From Alicyclobacillus sp. ALC3 (lineage in GTDB: Bacteria; Bacillota; Bacilli; Alicyclobacillales; Alicyclobacillaceae): a stretch of DNA of 64,000 nucleotides. The stretch is from contig NZ_CP066784.1 in assembly GCF_028751195.1 (NCBI RefSeq), positions 1,240,001 to 1,304,000 on the forward strand, read 5' to 3'. A program made the translations under genes and the position numbers. Positions 10,294-18,911 of the stretch are shown piece after piece. The notes under the pieces are model-generated. The model saw only the letters and a program-made list of their open reading frames with translations. It was not told where the DNA came from and made no database searches. Every line of letters starts with the position of its first letter. Positions within the stretch are counted from its first letter, which is position 1.

Positions 10294-11029
10294 GGCGACC
10301 TCCAAGGTATGCGGCTTCCACTTCCGGATTGGCCATGACTTCATCAGGCGAGCCAACCGTCAGCAACGTGCCCTGGTGCAAGACGGCGACACGGTTGGAC
10401 AACCGCATCACGACCTCCATCTTGTGTTCGACAAGGACCATCGCGTAGCGGCCACTGTCTTTCAGTTGGTGAATCAGGTCCAGAATCTGCGGAGCTTCCG
10501 CCAGGCTGAGACCTGCAGTCGGTTCATCGAGCAAGATGACGCGCGGCGCAAGCGCAAGCAGCATGGCCAATTCGAGTTTGCGCTTGTCGCCGTGCGAGAG
10601 GGCAGACGCTGGCGTCTGCGCCAGTTTGGACAACCCGACCGCGGCCAGTGCCTGCTCCGAGCGCTCCCACACGTCCTCTGGCGTGCGCCGAAGCGCCTGA
10701 CGGAGTTTCACGCCGCGAGCCCCCAGCACGGCTAGTTTGACGTTCCCAAGCGCGTCCAGGTCCGGGAACAAGTTCGTGCGTTGAAACGACCGCCCAATGC
10801 CAGCTCGCGCTCTCGCATCTGCCTTCCAGTTGGTAATATCCACTCCGTCATACAACACCCGACCGGCCAACGGGCGAAGTGTTCCGCTCATCGCGTTGAT
10901 TAGGGTCGTCTTGCCAGCCCCGTTTGGTCCGATCAGCGACACGAACTCCCCTTCGCCCACCGCCATCGACACATCCTGCACAACGCGCACACTGCCATAG
11001 CCAATCGACACATCGGTGAGTTCAAACAC
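10277..11029 (-). CDS. livG: ABC transporter ATP-binding protein LivG
   Basis: Second ATPase of the Liv-type importer, 250 residues. Walker A is GPNGAGKTT. The signature motif is a variant, LSHGDKRKLE, as usual in LivG. Walker B is VILLDEPTAGL, and the C-terminus has the LivG-type PEVEAAYLG tail. It uses a GTG start at 11029 with GGTGGAG upstream, 51 bases after livK. LivG and LivF together form the ATPase heterodimer. Confidence 0.93.
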   Translation of the reverse strand: MFELTDVSIGYGSVRVVQDVSMAVGEGEFVSLIGPNGAGKTTLINAMSGTLRPLAGRVLYDGVDITNWKADARARAGIGRSFQRTNLFPDLDALGNVKLAVLGARGVKLRQALRRTPEDVWERSEQALAAVGLSKLAQTPASALSHGDKRKLELAMLLALAPRVILLDEPTAGLSLAEAPQILDLIHQLKDSGRYAMVLVEHKMEVVMRLSNRVAVLHQGTLLTVGSPDEVMANPEVEAAYLGGRHDTTA

Positions 11030-11080
11030 GGCTCCACCCCGCCCTCGGCAACGACTTCACGCAAGTTTTTACTGGTCTAC

Positions 11081-12334
11081 TCAATTTAAGACAGGCGGCA
11101 CCGTCGCCGACGCGGGAATTACCTTGGTAAGCGTCGGTACAGGGTAATTGAAGCCTGGCTCCTGCTTCAGCACCACACCATACTGTGCCTGCAAGGCCTG
11201 GTGGTCAGACGCGCGGAAGGTGTAGGTGCCCTTTGGACCTTGGAAGCTCATGCCGGACATCGCGGCCGACAGTTGATTGCCGTTCGGGTTGCCGCCCGTC
11301 TTCTTGAGTCCATCGACAATGGCGATCGCGGCCGCCATACCGTCGGGATCGAACAGGTCTGGCACGGTATGAAACTCGGACTGGTCGTGTGAGATGAGGT
11401 AGTTGTTGACGGGGTTGTTCGGCAGCTTGTAGTAGTAGGTTGTGAATCCGCGCATGCCAGCAAAGCCCTGGAACAGCGCCTGAGTCGCAGCGATGTTCGG
11501 GATTCCAGTGACAACTGTGATGCCTTGCTTCTGCAACTGCATGTTTTGAATACTCTTCCACGGCCCCGGTGCGCCAGCCCAGGTGACGAACAGATACTTC
11601 GGGTGGGCCTGAATGATCTTCTGCAGCTGTGGCGTAAAGTCTGTCGCAGTTGGGTCGGCGTAGACGTTGAGCACATCTTTCATGCCGGCTGCGGTGGCAA
11701 GCTGCTTAAACGCTTTCACGGAATCCCAGCCAAACGCGTAGTTTGGCGCAAGTTGTGCAACGGTCGCGTGTGGGTCCGGGATGGACAAGACAGCCGCCTT
11801 CGCCTCCATATAGGAGTTTGGCGACACCTTGAAGATGTATTTGTTGTAGTCGGCGCCTGTGATGCTGTCTGCGACTGCTGGTCCAACAACGTACACCGTC
11901 TTGTACTGCTTGGCGATGGGCTCCATGGCGATTGCGCTGGCACTGTTCACTCCGCCAGCCAAAATGTTGACCTTATCACTGCCCAGCAGCGACCTAGCGT
12001 CCGTCACGGCTTGGTTCGGCTGCGTGTTGTCGTCCTTCCAGATGACGTTGATTTTGTGTCCATCGACAGTATCTGTGCCGTTGGTGGCGTACTGCAACCC
12101 AATCTTGAAGCCGCGCTGCCACTCTTGCCCGTACGCTGCCAGCGCCCCAGTCAGCGACGTCACGACTCCGATAGTGATTGGTGAGTTGGCTGAACCCGTG
12201 CCATTGCCGCCGCTGTTGTTCCCACTCCCGCCTGCGTTTCCGTTCCCGCCAGTCGTCCCACACCCGGCCACGAGCGCCACACTAGCCAAAACCGCCGCGC
12301 CTGCCACCCAGACAGACTTTTTCCCCTGTCTCAT
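11081..12334 (-). CDS. livK: Liv-type ABC transporter substrate-binding lipoprotein
   Basis: Extracytoplasmic solute-binding protein of the LivK/amide-binding family (type I fold), 417 residues. The N-terminus has a positive stretch, a hydrophobic core and lipobox LVAGC with Cys25 as the lipidation site, followed by a Gly/Asn/Ser-rich linker to about residue 50. The mature part begins PITIGVVTSLTGALAAYG. The ATG at 12334 has GAGGGGG six bases upstream and is preferred over the GTG five codons earlier. It is the first gene of the ten-gene operon. Its ligand pocket cannot be read from sequence, so hydroxybutyrate or its oligomers is a context-based guess. Confidence 0.9.
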   Translation of the reverse strand: MRQGKKSVWVAGAAVLASVALVAGCGTTGGNGNAGGSGNNSGGNGTGSANSPITIGVVTSLTGALAAYGQEWQRGFKIGLQYATNGTDTVDGHKINVIWKDDNTQPNQAVTDARSLLGSDKVNILAGGVNSASAIAMEPIAKQYKTVYVVGPAVADSITGADYNKYIFKVSPNSYMEAKAAVLSIPDPHATVAQLAPNYAFGWDSVKAFKQLATAAGMKDVLNVYADPTATDFTPQLQKIIQAHPKYLFVTWAGAPGPWKSIQNMQLQKQGITVVTGIPNIAATQALFQGFAGMRGFTTYYYKLPNNPVNNYLISHDQSEFHTVPDLFDPDGMAAAIAIVDGLKKTGGNPNGNQLSAAMSGMSFQGPKGTYTFRASDHQALQAQYGVVLKQEPGFNYPVPTLTKVIPASATVPPVLN

Positions 12335-12796
12335 CTGAATCCCCCTCACAGTGAATTAACTGTCTGGAGGAAACGGTATCACCGAGGAGTTGCAGAGTAG
12401 TTACACCATTCAGGGGATTTGGGCGGACCGATGTGAGTGCATGGATGTGAGTGCATGGAACCTATGGAGCGGGACCTATGGAGTGGGGGCCCGGGCGAGT
12501 TTTGGAGCGCCGGGAGGCGCTCCGCTAGTCGATCAGCGACGCTGGCGTCGCTAACCTTTGGCTTTTCAGTCGTCACCCGCTGCCGAGCGGAAAAAATGTC
12601 GCTATCGCGCGAGAAAATGCGGATTAGCGACATTTTCGACACGATTACACTTCCCGTTTGCCCGCTGAGCGGCGATTAGCGACGCTGGCGTCGCTAACCT
12701 TCTCGTTTTGGCCCTGCCGACGGTTCGCGTCCTGTCTGCGGTTCGCGTCCAACTGGCAGCCCGTCCGCGCGCCGTCCGCGGCCACTCGCTAGCGCA
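12335..12796. other. Intergenic region upstream of livK with hairpin repeats
   Basis: No credible gene is seen in these 462 bases. They must contain the promoter of the liv/hydroxybutyrate operon, but I could not pick a convincing -35/-10 pair. The stretch holds three perfect hairpins listed separately, plus short direct repeats such as GGACCTATGGAG near 12470 and CCGTCCGCG near 12765-12780. Confidence 0.6.
12535..12697. repeat. Cluster of three palindromic elements (AGCGAC family)
   Basis: Three perfect inverted repeats lie close together. At 12535-12552 the arms are AGCGACGC/GCGTCGCT around TG. At 12593-12604 and 12625-12636 the arms are AAAATGTCGCTA/TAGCGACATTTT around a 20-base loop. At 12676-12697 the arms are TTAGCGACGC/GCGTCGCTAA around TG. 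All share the AGCGAC or GTCGCT word. The middle one recurs with identical arms upstream of the his operon at 32926-32970, so this is a dispersed repeat family and not a simple terminator. None is followed by a clear T run. Confidence 0.8.
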
Positions 12797-13735
12797 TTAC
12801 GTGTATGCCACGTCGCGGCGGAGGAAGACGACCCACGCGAGGCCCATCATGACGATGAAGTAGGCGATGAGCATCGTCACAGAGAAGCCGAGCGTCATGC
12901 CCTTGATGCTCGGACCTCCAACCACGAACTTCGACAGGTCAGTGTTCGCGAACAGGATGTACTTGACCCAGTGGTATCTGCTCAGTACCGCGACCAGCGT
13001 GCTGCCAACCATGTAGGCCAACAGCGAGATGATAATGGCGAGGGCGCTGCTGCGGAAGATCGACGAGATCATCAGCGCGATTGTCGCCGTGATGACAATT
13101 TGGACCAAGAGAAAACCGTACTGCATCAGCAAGTAGGAGAGCGCGGTCATCTGCACTACCTGTTGTTTCGCGTTCAGGAAGACGTGTGGCGACTGCGCAC
13201 CGTGCGGTCCAAAGAAGATGAACCCAACGACGAGCGATGCCACGAACATGAGCGCCGTCGCGAACAAAGAGAAAATCAGCACCGCGATGAACTTCGAGAA
13301 GAAAATCTTCGTGCGCGTCGCGGTCTGCGTCAGCAACATCTTGATGGCGCCGGAAGCAAACTCGCTCGCCATGATGTCGCCTGCGATGACGAGAATGAAG
13401 GCGATGAGTAGCGTCGACAAGTTTTCTGCCGTCGCCGCAAAGCCTACGCCCGTGGTCAGGTTCGGGTCGATGTTGTGAGCCAGGTGGTACTGGTCAATCG
13501 CGATGTGCGACTTGATGTTGGCTATCCCAGCCTTCGTCAAGGGGAACTTTGGGTTCGGGTGCTTCAAGACTTGCTGGTACTGCGCAATCTGCGCGCGTAA
13601 ACCATGTTGCCAGCCGCCCGCTGACGCATGTTGGTGTGTGACGAGCACAACAGCGATGAGGATAATCCCGACCACCAGAAGCGCGAGCATAATCCAGGTG
13701 CGCAGGCGGCGGTAGATTTTCATGTTCTCGTTCAT
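12797..13735 (-). CDS. ABC-2 family transporter permease
   Basis: Membrane subunit of an ABC exporter, 312 residues from the ATG at 13735 (MNENMKIYRRLRTW). One hydrophobic segment follows the basic N-terminus, then comes an extracytoplasmic stretch of about 90 residues, then five more hydrophobic segments. This is the layout of ABC-2/BcrB-type permeases. It starts eight bases after the ATPase stop with only a weak ribosome site, so it is probably translated by coupling. The substrate is unknown. Homologues are often antibiotic-peptide or stress exporters. Confidence 0.85.
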   Translation of the reverse strand: MNENMKIYRRLRTWIMLALLVVGIILIAVVLVTHQHASAGGWQHGLRAQIAQYQQVLKHPNPKFPLTKAGIANIKSHIAIDQYHLAHNIDPNLTTGVGFAATAENLSTLLIAFILVIAGDIMASEFASGAIKMLLTQTATRTKIFFSKFIAVLIFSLFATALMFVASLVVGFIFFGPHGAQSPHVFLNAKQQVVQMTALSYLLMQYGFLLVQIVITATIALMISSIFRSSALAIIISLLAYMVGSTLVAVLSRYHWVKYILFANTDLSKFVVGGPSIKGMTLGFSVTMLIAYFIVMMGLAWVVFLRRDVAYT

Positions 13736-13742
13736 GACCAAG

Positions 13743-14708
13743 TTAAACAACGGAGGCACCCCCCGTAATCTCGAGGAACGTTTCCTCAAGCGATTTGTTT
13801 TGAATCTGCACGCCGTAGATGCGAACGCCTGCCGAATCGAGCGCGTGCACGACATCGGGTACCTGTTCGCGGGTGGCGCCAACGATGATGCCGGTCTCCG
13901 TCGCAATCGCGGTCAAGGACTCGGCATCTGTGCCCGGGTCAGCCGCCTGTGCGCGCAGAGTCGCCACAATCTCCAACGCCCGGTCGCGATCGGCTTCCGC
14001 CAACTCTATCAACGTCGGGCGCTGGTCAGCGTGATTGACTTGCTCGCCGCGGAGGGAGCGGATGTCGACCAGCTTGCCCGCCTGGATGATGGCGACCCGG
14101 TCGCACATCAACTCCATCTCCGACAGCAAGTGGCTCGACACGATGACGGCGATGCCCTCTTTCTCTGCGAGGACGCGCAGGTAGTCGCGCAGTTCGCGGA
14201 TGCCGGCCGGGTCCAGTCCATTGGTCGGCTCGTCCAAAATGATCACATCGGGTCTGCGCAACAATGCCTGCGCCAAGCCGAGGCGCTGACGCATGCCAAG
14301 TGAGTACGTTTTGACCTTGTCGTGAATGCGCGTTGTCAACCCAAGTTGGGCAACGACCTCGTCGATGCGCGCTTTGGTCACGCCGTGTGACATGTTGGCG
14401 TAGTGCTTGAGGTTCTGGTAGCCGGAGAGGAACTTATACATCTCCGGGTTCTCGACGATGGCACCGATGTGAGCCATCGCCGCCGTAAAGTTCTTTGACA
14501 CGTCGATGCCGTCGATCAGAACCTGGCCTTTTGAAATGGAAATGAGCCCGACCATCATGCGAATGGTAGTCGTTTTCCCGGCTCCGTTCGGCCCGAGCAG
14601 GCCGAACACTTCCCCTTTCGGAATGTCAAACGACAAGCTGTCGACGATTGTCTTTTTGCCAATGACTTTGGTCAGATCGCGGATTTGCACCGCTGTCCCG
14701 TCAGGCAT
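13743..14708 (-). CDS. ABC transporter ATP-binding protein (BcrA/CcmA-like)
   Basis: ATPase partner of the ABC-2 permease, 321 residues. Walker A is GPNGAGKTT, the signature is YSLGMRQRLGLA, Walker B is VIILDEPTNGLDP and the H-loop is SSHLL. A C-terminal ~100-residue extension ending KSLEETFLEITGG is the hallmark of exporters of the bacitracin (BcrA) type. The ATG at 14708 has GGGAGGGTGA upstream. The gene follows transketolase by 26 bases on the same strand, so the three genes may share a transcript, although no functional link to transketolase is obvious. Confidence 0.9.
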   Translation of the reverse strand: MPDGTAVQIRDLTKVIGKKTIVDSLSFDIPKGEVFGLLGPNGAGKTTTIRMMVGLISISKGQVLIDGIDVSKNFTAAMAHIGAIVENPEMYKFLSGYQNLKHYANMSHGVTKARIDEVVAQLGLTTRIHDKVKTYSLGMRQRLGLAQALLRRPDVIILDEPTNGLDPAGIRELRDYLRVLAEKEGIAVIVSSHLLSEMELMCDRVAIIQAGKLVDIRSLRGEQVNHADQRPTLIELAEADRDRALEIVATLRAQAADPGTDAESLTAIATETGIIVGATREQVPDVVHALDSAGVRIYGVQIQNKSLEETFLEITGGASVV

Positions 14709-14734
14709 GTCTCACCCTCCCCAAGCGTGACTGC

Positions 14735-16726
14735 TTATAACAGATCACGCGCGATGTCGATCACGTTCTCCTTCGTAAACCCGTACTCCCTCACAACGGT
14801 GTCGCCAGGCGCGGAGGCACCGAATCGGTCAATTCCGAGGATGCGGCTGTGCGCTCCCGTCCCAACAAACTGGTACCACGGCATCGGGTGTCCCATCTCA
14901 ACCGCCAACCGCCGCGTCACCGCGCTTGGCAACACGGACTCCCGGTACTTCTCATCCTGCGCCGCGAACAATTCGAGCGACGGCATGCTGACAACCCGCA
15001 CCGCTACACCTTCGTCCGCAAGCTGTTTGGCAGCGGCAAGTGCGAGTTGAACTTCGGATCCGGACGCGAGCAACGCCAGCTGGTCACCTGCGCCGTGTTG
15101 GTAAATAACGTACCCTCCGCGCGCGAAGTCCCCGCCGTGTCCTGCGACTTCGGGTAGCACAGGCAGCTTCTGCCTTGTCAGCGCGAGCGCCACTGGACCG
15201 CCCCGATGTTCAAGCGCGTAGCGCACGGCGAACGCTGTCTCTGTGGCGTCGGCCGGCCGCAGCACGGTCAGGCCTGGGATGGCGCGCAATGACGCGATCT
15301 GCTCGACCGGCTCGTGTGTCGGCCCATCCTCGCCGACAGCGATGCTGTCGTGCGTGAACACCTGGATGGCAGGCTGTTTCATCAGCGCCGCCATCCGCAA
15401 CGCCGGGCGCAGGTAGTCACAGAACACGAGGAAGGTACCGCCGTAGGCGAACACGCCTTTGTGCAGCGCGATGCCGTTGACCATTGCACCCATCGCATGC
15501 TCCCGCACGCCGTAGAAGACGTTGCGGCCGGCTGGCGTCTCCTTGTCAAAGCGGTCTTCGCCAGCGAGCAGCGTCTTGTTTGATCCCGACAGGTCTGCCG
15601 ACCCTCCGAGCAGTGTCGGCACGTGCGGTGCGACGGCGTTGATCACCTTGCTAAACGCATCGCGCGTCGCAACGGATCCGTCAAACGCCGGCAGCACTGC
15701 GTCCCAGTCCACACGCACGCGGCCGTTTTTCGCGTCGTCGAGCTGTGCCGCGAGGTCGGCATGCGCCTTGGCATAGGCGTCCAGATTGTGCTCCCAAGCC
15801 GCCCGTTTCTCCTCGTTCGCCTGTTTGAGCTCGGCGAAGTGTTTGACGACTTCAGCCGGGACGTGGAACGGCTCGTGCGCCCACTGATAAGCCTGTTTGG
15901 CCGCGGTCGCTTCGTCCGCGCCGAGTGGCTCGCCGTGCGCGTTTTTCGTCCCCTGTTTCTTCGGCGCGCCGTAACCAATGACGGTCTTAACCTCAATCAG
16001 CGTCGGGCGCTCTGTCTCCGTCTTTGCAGCGCGGATGGCCGCCTCAATCGACTCCATGTCGTTGCCGTCCTCGACGCGCAGCACGTTCCAGCCATAGGCA
16101 CGGTAGCGGTCGGCGACGTTCTCCGTGAAGCACCAGCTGGTGGGTCCATCGAGCGAGATATCATTAGAGTCGTATAGAACAACCAGTTTGTTCAGACCGA
16201 GGTGGCCAGCGAGCGAGGACGCCTCCGAGGTGATGCCTTCCATCAGGTCGCCGTCACCCGCGATGACGTATGTATGGTGGTCAACGACCTCATGCCCCGG
16301 GCGGTTGAACTTCGCAGCGAGGAAGCGCTCAGCCATCGCCATGCCGACTGCCATCGCGAGTCCCTGTCCAAGCGGGCCGGCGGTCGCATCGACCCCCGGT
16401 GTATGGCCATACTCCGGGTGACCTGGTGTCTTTGACCCCCACTGCCGGAACGACTTCAAGTCCTCGATGGTCACGTCGTAGCCGGTCAGGTGCAGCAGGC
16501 TGTAAAGCAGCATCGACCCGTGCCCCGCCGACAACACGAAGCGATCACGGTTAAACCACTCCGGCTCACTCGGGCTGTAGTTCATGAAGCGCGACCACAA
16601 TACGTAGGCCATCGGCGCTGCGCCCATCGGCAATCCGGGGTGCCCGGAATTCGCCTTTTCAATCGCGTCGATGGACAGTGTCCGGATGGACGCCACCGCC
16701 AATTCGTCAATCTTTGTGTACGGCAT
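14735..16726 (-). CDS. tkt: Transketolase
   Basis: Thiamine-diphosphate enzyme of the non-oxidative pentose phosphate pathway, 663 residues, a full-length match to the family. The cofactor-binding block [14 protein letters not shown] is visible, along with the N-terminal [19 protein letters not shown] and the pyrimidine-domain segments [13 protein letters not shown] and [17 protein letters not shown]. The open frame extends 21 codons upstream, but the ATG at 16726 has GAAGGAG nine bases before it and gives the standard N-terminus. A plausible promoter lies about 50 bases upstream. Confidence 0.96.
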   Translation of the reverse strand: MPYTKIDELAVASIRTLSIDAIEKANSGHPGLPMGAAPMAYVLWSRFMNYSPSEPEWFNRDRFVLSAGHGSMLLYSLLHLTGYDVTIEDLKSFRQWGSKTPGHPEYGHTPGVDATAGPLGQGLAMAVGMAMAERFLAAKFNRPGHEVVDHHTYVIAGDGDLMEGITSEASSLAGHLGLNKLVVLYDSNDISLDGPTSWCFTENVADRYRAYGWNVLRVEDGNDMESIEAAIRAAKTETERPTLIEVKTVIGYGAPKKQGTKNAHGEPLGADEATAAKQAYQWAHEPFHVPAEVVKHFAELKQANEEKRAAWEHNLDAYAKAHADLAAQLDDAKNGRVRVDWDAVLPAFDGSVATRDAFSKVINAVAPHVPTLLGGSADLSGSNKTLLAGEDRFDKETPAGRNVFYGVREHAMGAMVNGIALHKGVFAYGGTFLVFCDYLRPALRMAALMKQPAIQVFTHDSIAVGEDGPTHEPVEQIASLRAIPGLTVLRPADATETAFAVRYALEHRGGPVALALTRQKLPVLPEVAGHGGDFARGGYVIYQHGAGDQLALLASGSEVQLALAAAKQLADEGVAVRVVSMPSLELFAAQDEKYRESVLPSAVTRRLAVEMGHPMPWYQFVGTGAHSRILGIDRFGASAPGDTVVREYGFTKENVIDIARDLL

Positions 16727-16772
16727 GTCTCCCACTCCTTCTAGGTATATCCCGCGCTTTAAACCTGGCTGT

Positions 16773-16802
16773 ATCATATCATTCGACACGAACGCACGGC
16801 AA
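16773..16802 (-). promoter_or_regulatory. Candidate sigma-A promoter of tkt
   Basis: Read on the minus strand: -35 TTGCCG (16802-16797), an 18-base spacer, and -10 TATGAT (16778-16773). It lies about 47 bases upstream of the tkt start. The spacing is acceptable, and the -35 has two mismatches from TTGACA. Confidence 0.4.
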
Positions 16803-16840
16803 AGAGAGAATCCAACGGGTCTGCGCTTCAGCGGCCACCG

Positions 16841-16941
16841 CGGGACGGACCTCGGCGGGACGGACCTCGGCGGGACGGACCTCGGCGGGACGGACCTCGG
16901 CGGGACGGGCCTCGGCGGTGGGGCTCGGCGGTGGGGCTCGG
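16841..16941. repeat. GC-rich minisatellite, 15-bp then 13-bp units
   Basis: Five head-to-tail copies of a 15-bp unit CGGGACGGACCTCGG cover 16841-16915, the fifth with one change. Two copies of the shortened 13-bp unit CGGTGGGGCTCGG follow, then decayed remnants. Because 15 is a multiple of three, the region gives a meaningless Gly-Thr-Asp-Leu-Gly repeat ORF on the plus strand. It lies between tkt and the palindromic array. Confidence 0.9.
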
Positions 16942-16964
16942 CGGGGCGGGGCTGGCGTAGATGG

Positions 16965-16990
16965 GAAAATAGCCGTCTGCGGCTATTTTC
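16965..16990 (-). terminator. Strong hairpin, likely terminator of the rbsK-side transcript
   Basis: Perfect 11-bp stem GAAAATAGCCG/CGGCTATTTTC with a 4-base loop. The stem base is A/T-rich on both sides, which could terminate either strand. It lies in the tkt-rbsK gap, where a minus-strand transcript from rbsK would need to stop. A smaller hairpin, TGCTCC/GGAGCA, follows at about 17002-17016. Confidence 0.5.
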
Positions 16991-17040
16991 ATCATAATTG
17001 TGCTCCGCAGGAGCATGAGGGTTTTGACGCTATGAGGTCA

Positions 17041-17838
17041 TTTGCGCCAATTTGGCGACATCGGCAGCGCGCCAACATCCTCACGCGGCCAGAATGGCGC
17101 TATCAGCAGCGCGCTCCCGCTCGCTTTGCGCCAGAATGGCGCTATTCACCGCCTTTGCGCCAATTTGGCGCTATCAGCAGCGTGATCCCGCTCGCTTCGC
17201 GCCATATTGGCGCTATTCACCGTCTTTGCGCCAATTTGGCGCTATCGACAGCGTGATCCCGCTTGCTTTGCGCCAGAATGGCGCTATTCACCGCCTTTGC
17301 GCCAATTTGGCGCTATCAGCAACGTGATCCCGCTCGGCTGGCGCCAGAATGGCGCTATTCACCGCCTTTGCGCCAATTTGGCGCTATCGGCGGCGTTCCA
17401 ACACCCTCACGCGGCCAGAATGGCGCTATTCACCACCTTTGCGCCAATTTGGCGCTATCGACAGCGTGACCCCGCTCGCTTTGCGCCAAATTGGCGCTAT
17501 TCACACCTTTTTCGCCAATTTGGCGATATCGGCAGCGCGCCAACACCCTCACGCGGCCAGAATGGCGCTATTCACCGTCTTTGCGCCAATTTGGCGCTAT
17601 CGACAGCGTGATCCCGCTTGCTTTGCGCCATATTGGCGCTATCGACAGCGCGATCCCGCTCGCTTTGCGCCATATTGGCGCTATTCACACCTTTTGCGCC
17701 AATTTGGCGCTATCGACAGCGTGAGCCCGCTCGCTTTGCGCCAGAATGGCGCTATTCACCGCTTTTGCGCCAATCTGGCGCTATCGACAGCGTGAGCCCG
17801 CTCGCTTTTGCGCCAATTTGGCGCTATCGCCAGCACCG
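17041..17838. repeat. Tandem array of alternating GCGCCA...TGGCGC palindromes, ~71-bp period
   Basis: About 800 bases contain roughly 22 copies of a 15-bp palindrome in two alternating forms. Form A is nearly invariant, GCGCCAATTTGGCGC. Form B varies in the centre: GCGCCAGAATGGCGC, GCGCCATATTGGCGC or GCGCCAAATTGGCGC. The repeating unit is A, a 27-base spacer ending in CCCGCTCGCTTT, B, then a 14-base spacer TATTCACCGCCTTT, about 71 bp in total. Some units carry an alternative spacer with ACACCCTCACGCGGCC. Since 71 is not a multiple of three, the same pseudo-peptide appears in all three frames, so the ORFs here are artefacts. A single copy of the A palindrome also occurs at 33046-33058. Confidence 0.95.
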
Positions 17839-17846
17839 CGCGCGCG

Positions 17847-18908
17847 TTACCGCCCGCGCGCGATAAGCGCCTCTACTTCACCCCTAGTCGGGAGCGAGGA
17901 CTGCGCGCCGAGCTTTGTCACCGTCAGCGCGCCAGCTGCGAGGCCGACTTCAATCGCCTCGGGAACCGACCTGCCGCTCGCGAGCGCAGAGCCGAAGGCG
18001 CCGGTGAAGGCATCCCCCGCCGCCGTCGTGTCGACCACACTGACCGCAAAGGTCGGGTAGTGGTGGACCTCATCCCCGGTGACGTGCACGACCCCGAGTC
18101 CGCCCAGCGTCACGATGGCGTGCTGCGCACCCCGAGCACACAGCATGCGCGCCGCCTCAGCGGCAGAGTCGACACCCGTCACCTCGATGCCTGTGAGCAC
18201 GCCGGCTTCCGTCTCGTTAGGCGTGATGAAGTCGATGACAGCAAATATTTCATCCGGCAGCGGCGCTGCGGGCGCAGGGTTGAGAATCACCTGCACCCCC
18301 CTCACCTTCGCTTCGCGCGCCGCGTACAGCGCTGTCTCGAACGGCGTCTCAAGCTGCAGCAGCAGCACCTTTGCCGGTGCGCCACTCGCAAAAAATTCGT
18401 CGACATGGGTCGGGCTCGTCTTCAGGTTAGCATTCGGGATGATCACGATGTCGTTATCGCCCGTTGCGTCGACGCGGATATGCGCGATCCCAGTGTGGTC
18501 GCCGTCGAGGACGTGCACGTGATCGGTGTGGACAGAGAAACTGCGCAGGCTGTCGAGCACAACTTGATGGAAGACGTCGGAACCGACGCAGCCGACCATC
18601 CAGGTCGGCACCTCCATCCGCGCGGCCATCGCCGCCTGGTTTGATCCTTTGCCGCCCGACACGAGCGAAAACTGGCGACCCATGACGGTCTCACCACGAC
18701 GAGGCAGACGCTCCGCTACAGCGGTCAAATCTGTCATCATGCTGCCGATCACGACGAGACCGGGGGCCGCCGTGGCGTCTGCCACCGTCCCCAAAGCGTC
18801 GTCTGCCACCCCAGCCTCTGTCACCAACGCGCTTGTCCCTCGCTCCACCGTCGCGTCTGCCTCCACAGCGTCTGCCCCTCGCGCTGGCACGCGAATTTCG
18901 TCAGCCAC
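17847..18908 (-). CDS. rbsK: Ribokinase-like PfkB sugar kinase
   Basis: PfkB-family carbohydrate kinase that phosphorylates ribose or a similar sugar or nucleoside. Motifs: VSGGKGSNQAAMAARM (83-98) and the anion-hole/catalytic stretch DTTAAGDAF with Asp299 as base. The kinase fold begins near GLVVIGSMMTDL (50-61), so about 48 residues precede the usual start. The GTG at 18908 is nonetheless supported by AAGGAGG eight bases upstream, so the extension appears to be translated. It lies three bases downstream of the S9 peptidase stop. No ribose transporter or RbsD is nearby, so the substrate is uncertain. Confidence 0.88.
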   Translation of the reverse strand: MADEIRVPARGADAVEADATVERGTSALVTEAGVADDALGTVADATAAPGLVVIGSMMTDLTAVAERLPRRGETVMGRQFSLVSGGKGSNQAAMAARMEVPTWMVGCVGSDVFHQVVLDSLRSFSVHTDHVHVLDGDHTGIAHIRVDATGDNDIVIIPNANLKTSPTHVDEFFASGAPAKVLLLQLETPFETALYAAREAKVRGVQVILNPAPAAPLPDEIFAVIDFITPNETEAGVLTGIEVTGVDSAAEAARMLCARGAQHAIVTLGGLGVVHVTGDEVHHYPTFAVSVVDTTAAGDAFTGAFGSALASGRSVPEAIEVGLAAGALTVTKLGAQSSLPTRGEVEALIARGR

Positions 18909-18911
18909 AGG

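Noticed and set aside
16671..17866. Several overlapping plus-strand ORFs with GTDLG or FAP-WRY repeats
   Set aside because: They are read-through of the 15-bp minisatellite and the ~71-bp palindromic array. The same pseudo-peptide appears in all three frames because 71 is not a multiple of three, and there is no ribosome site.
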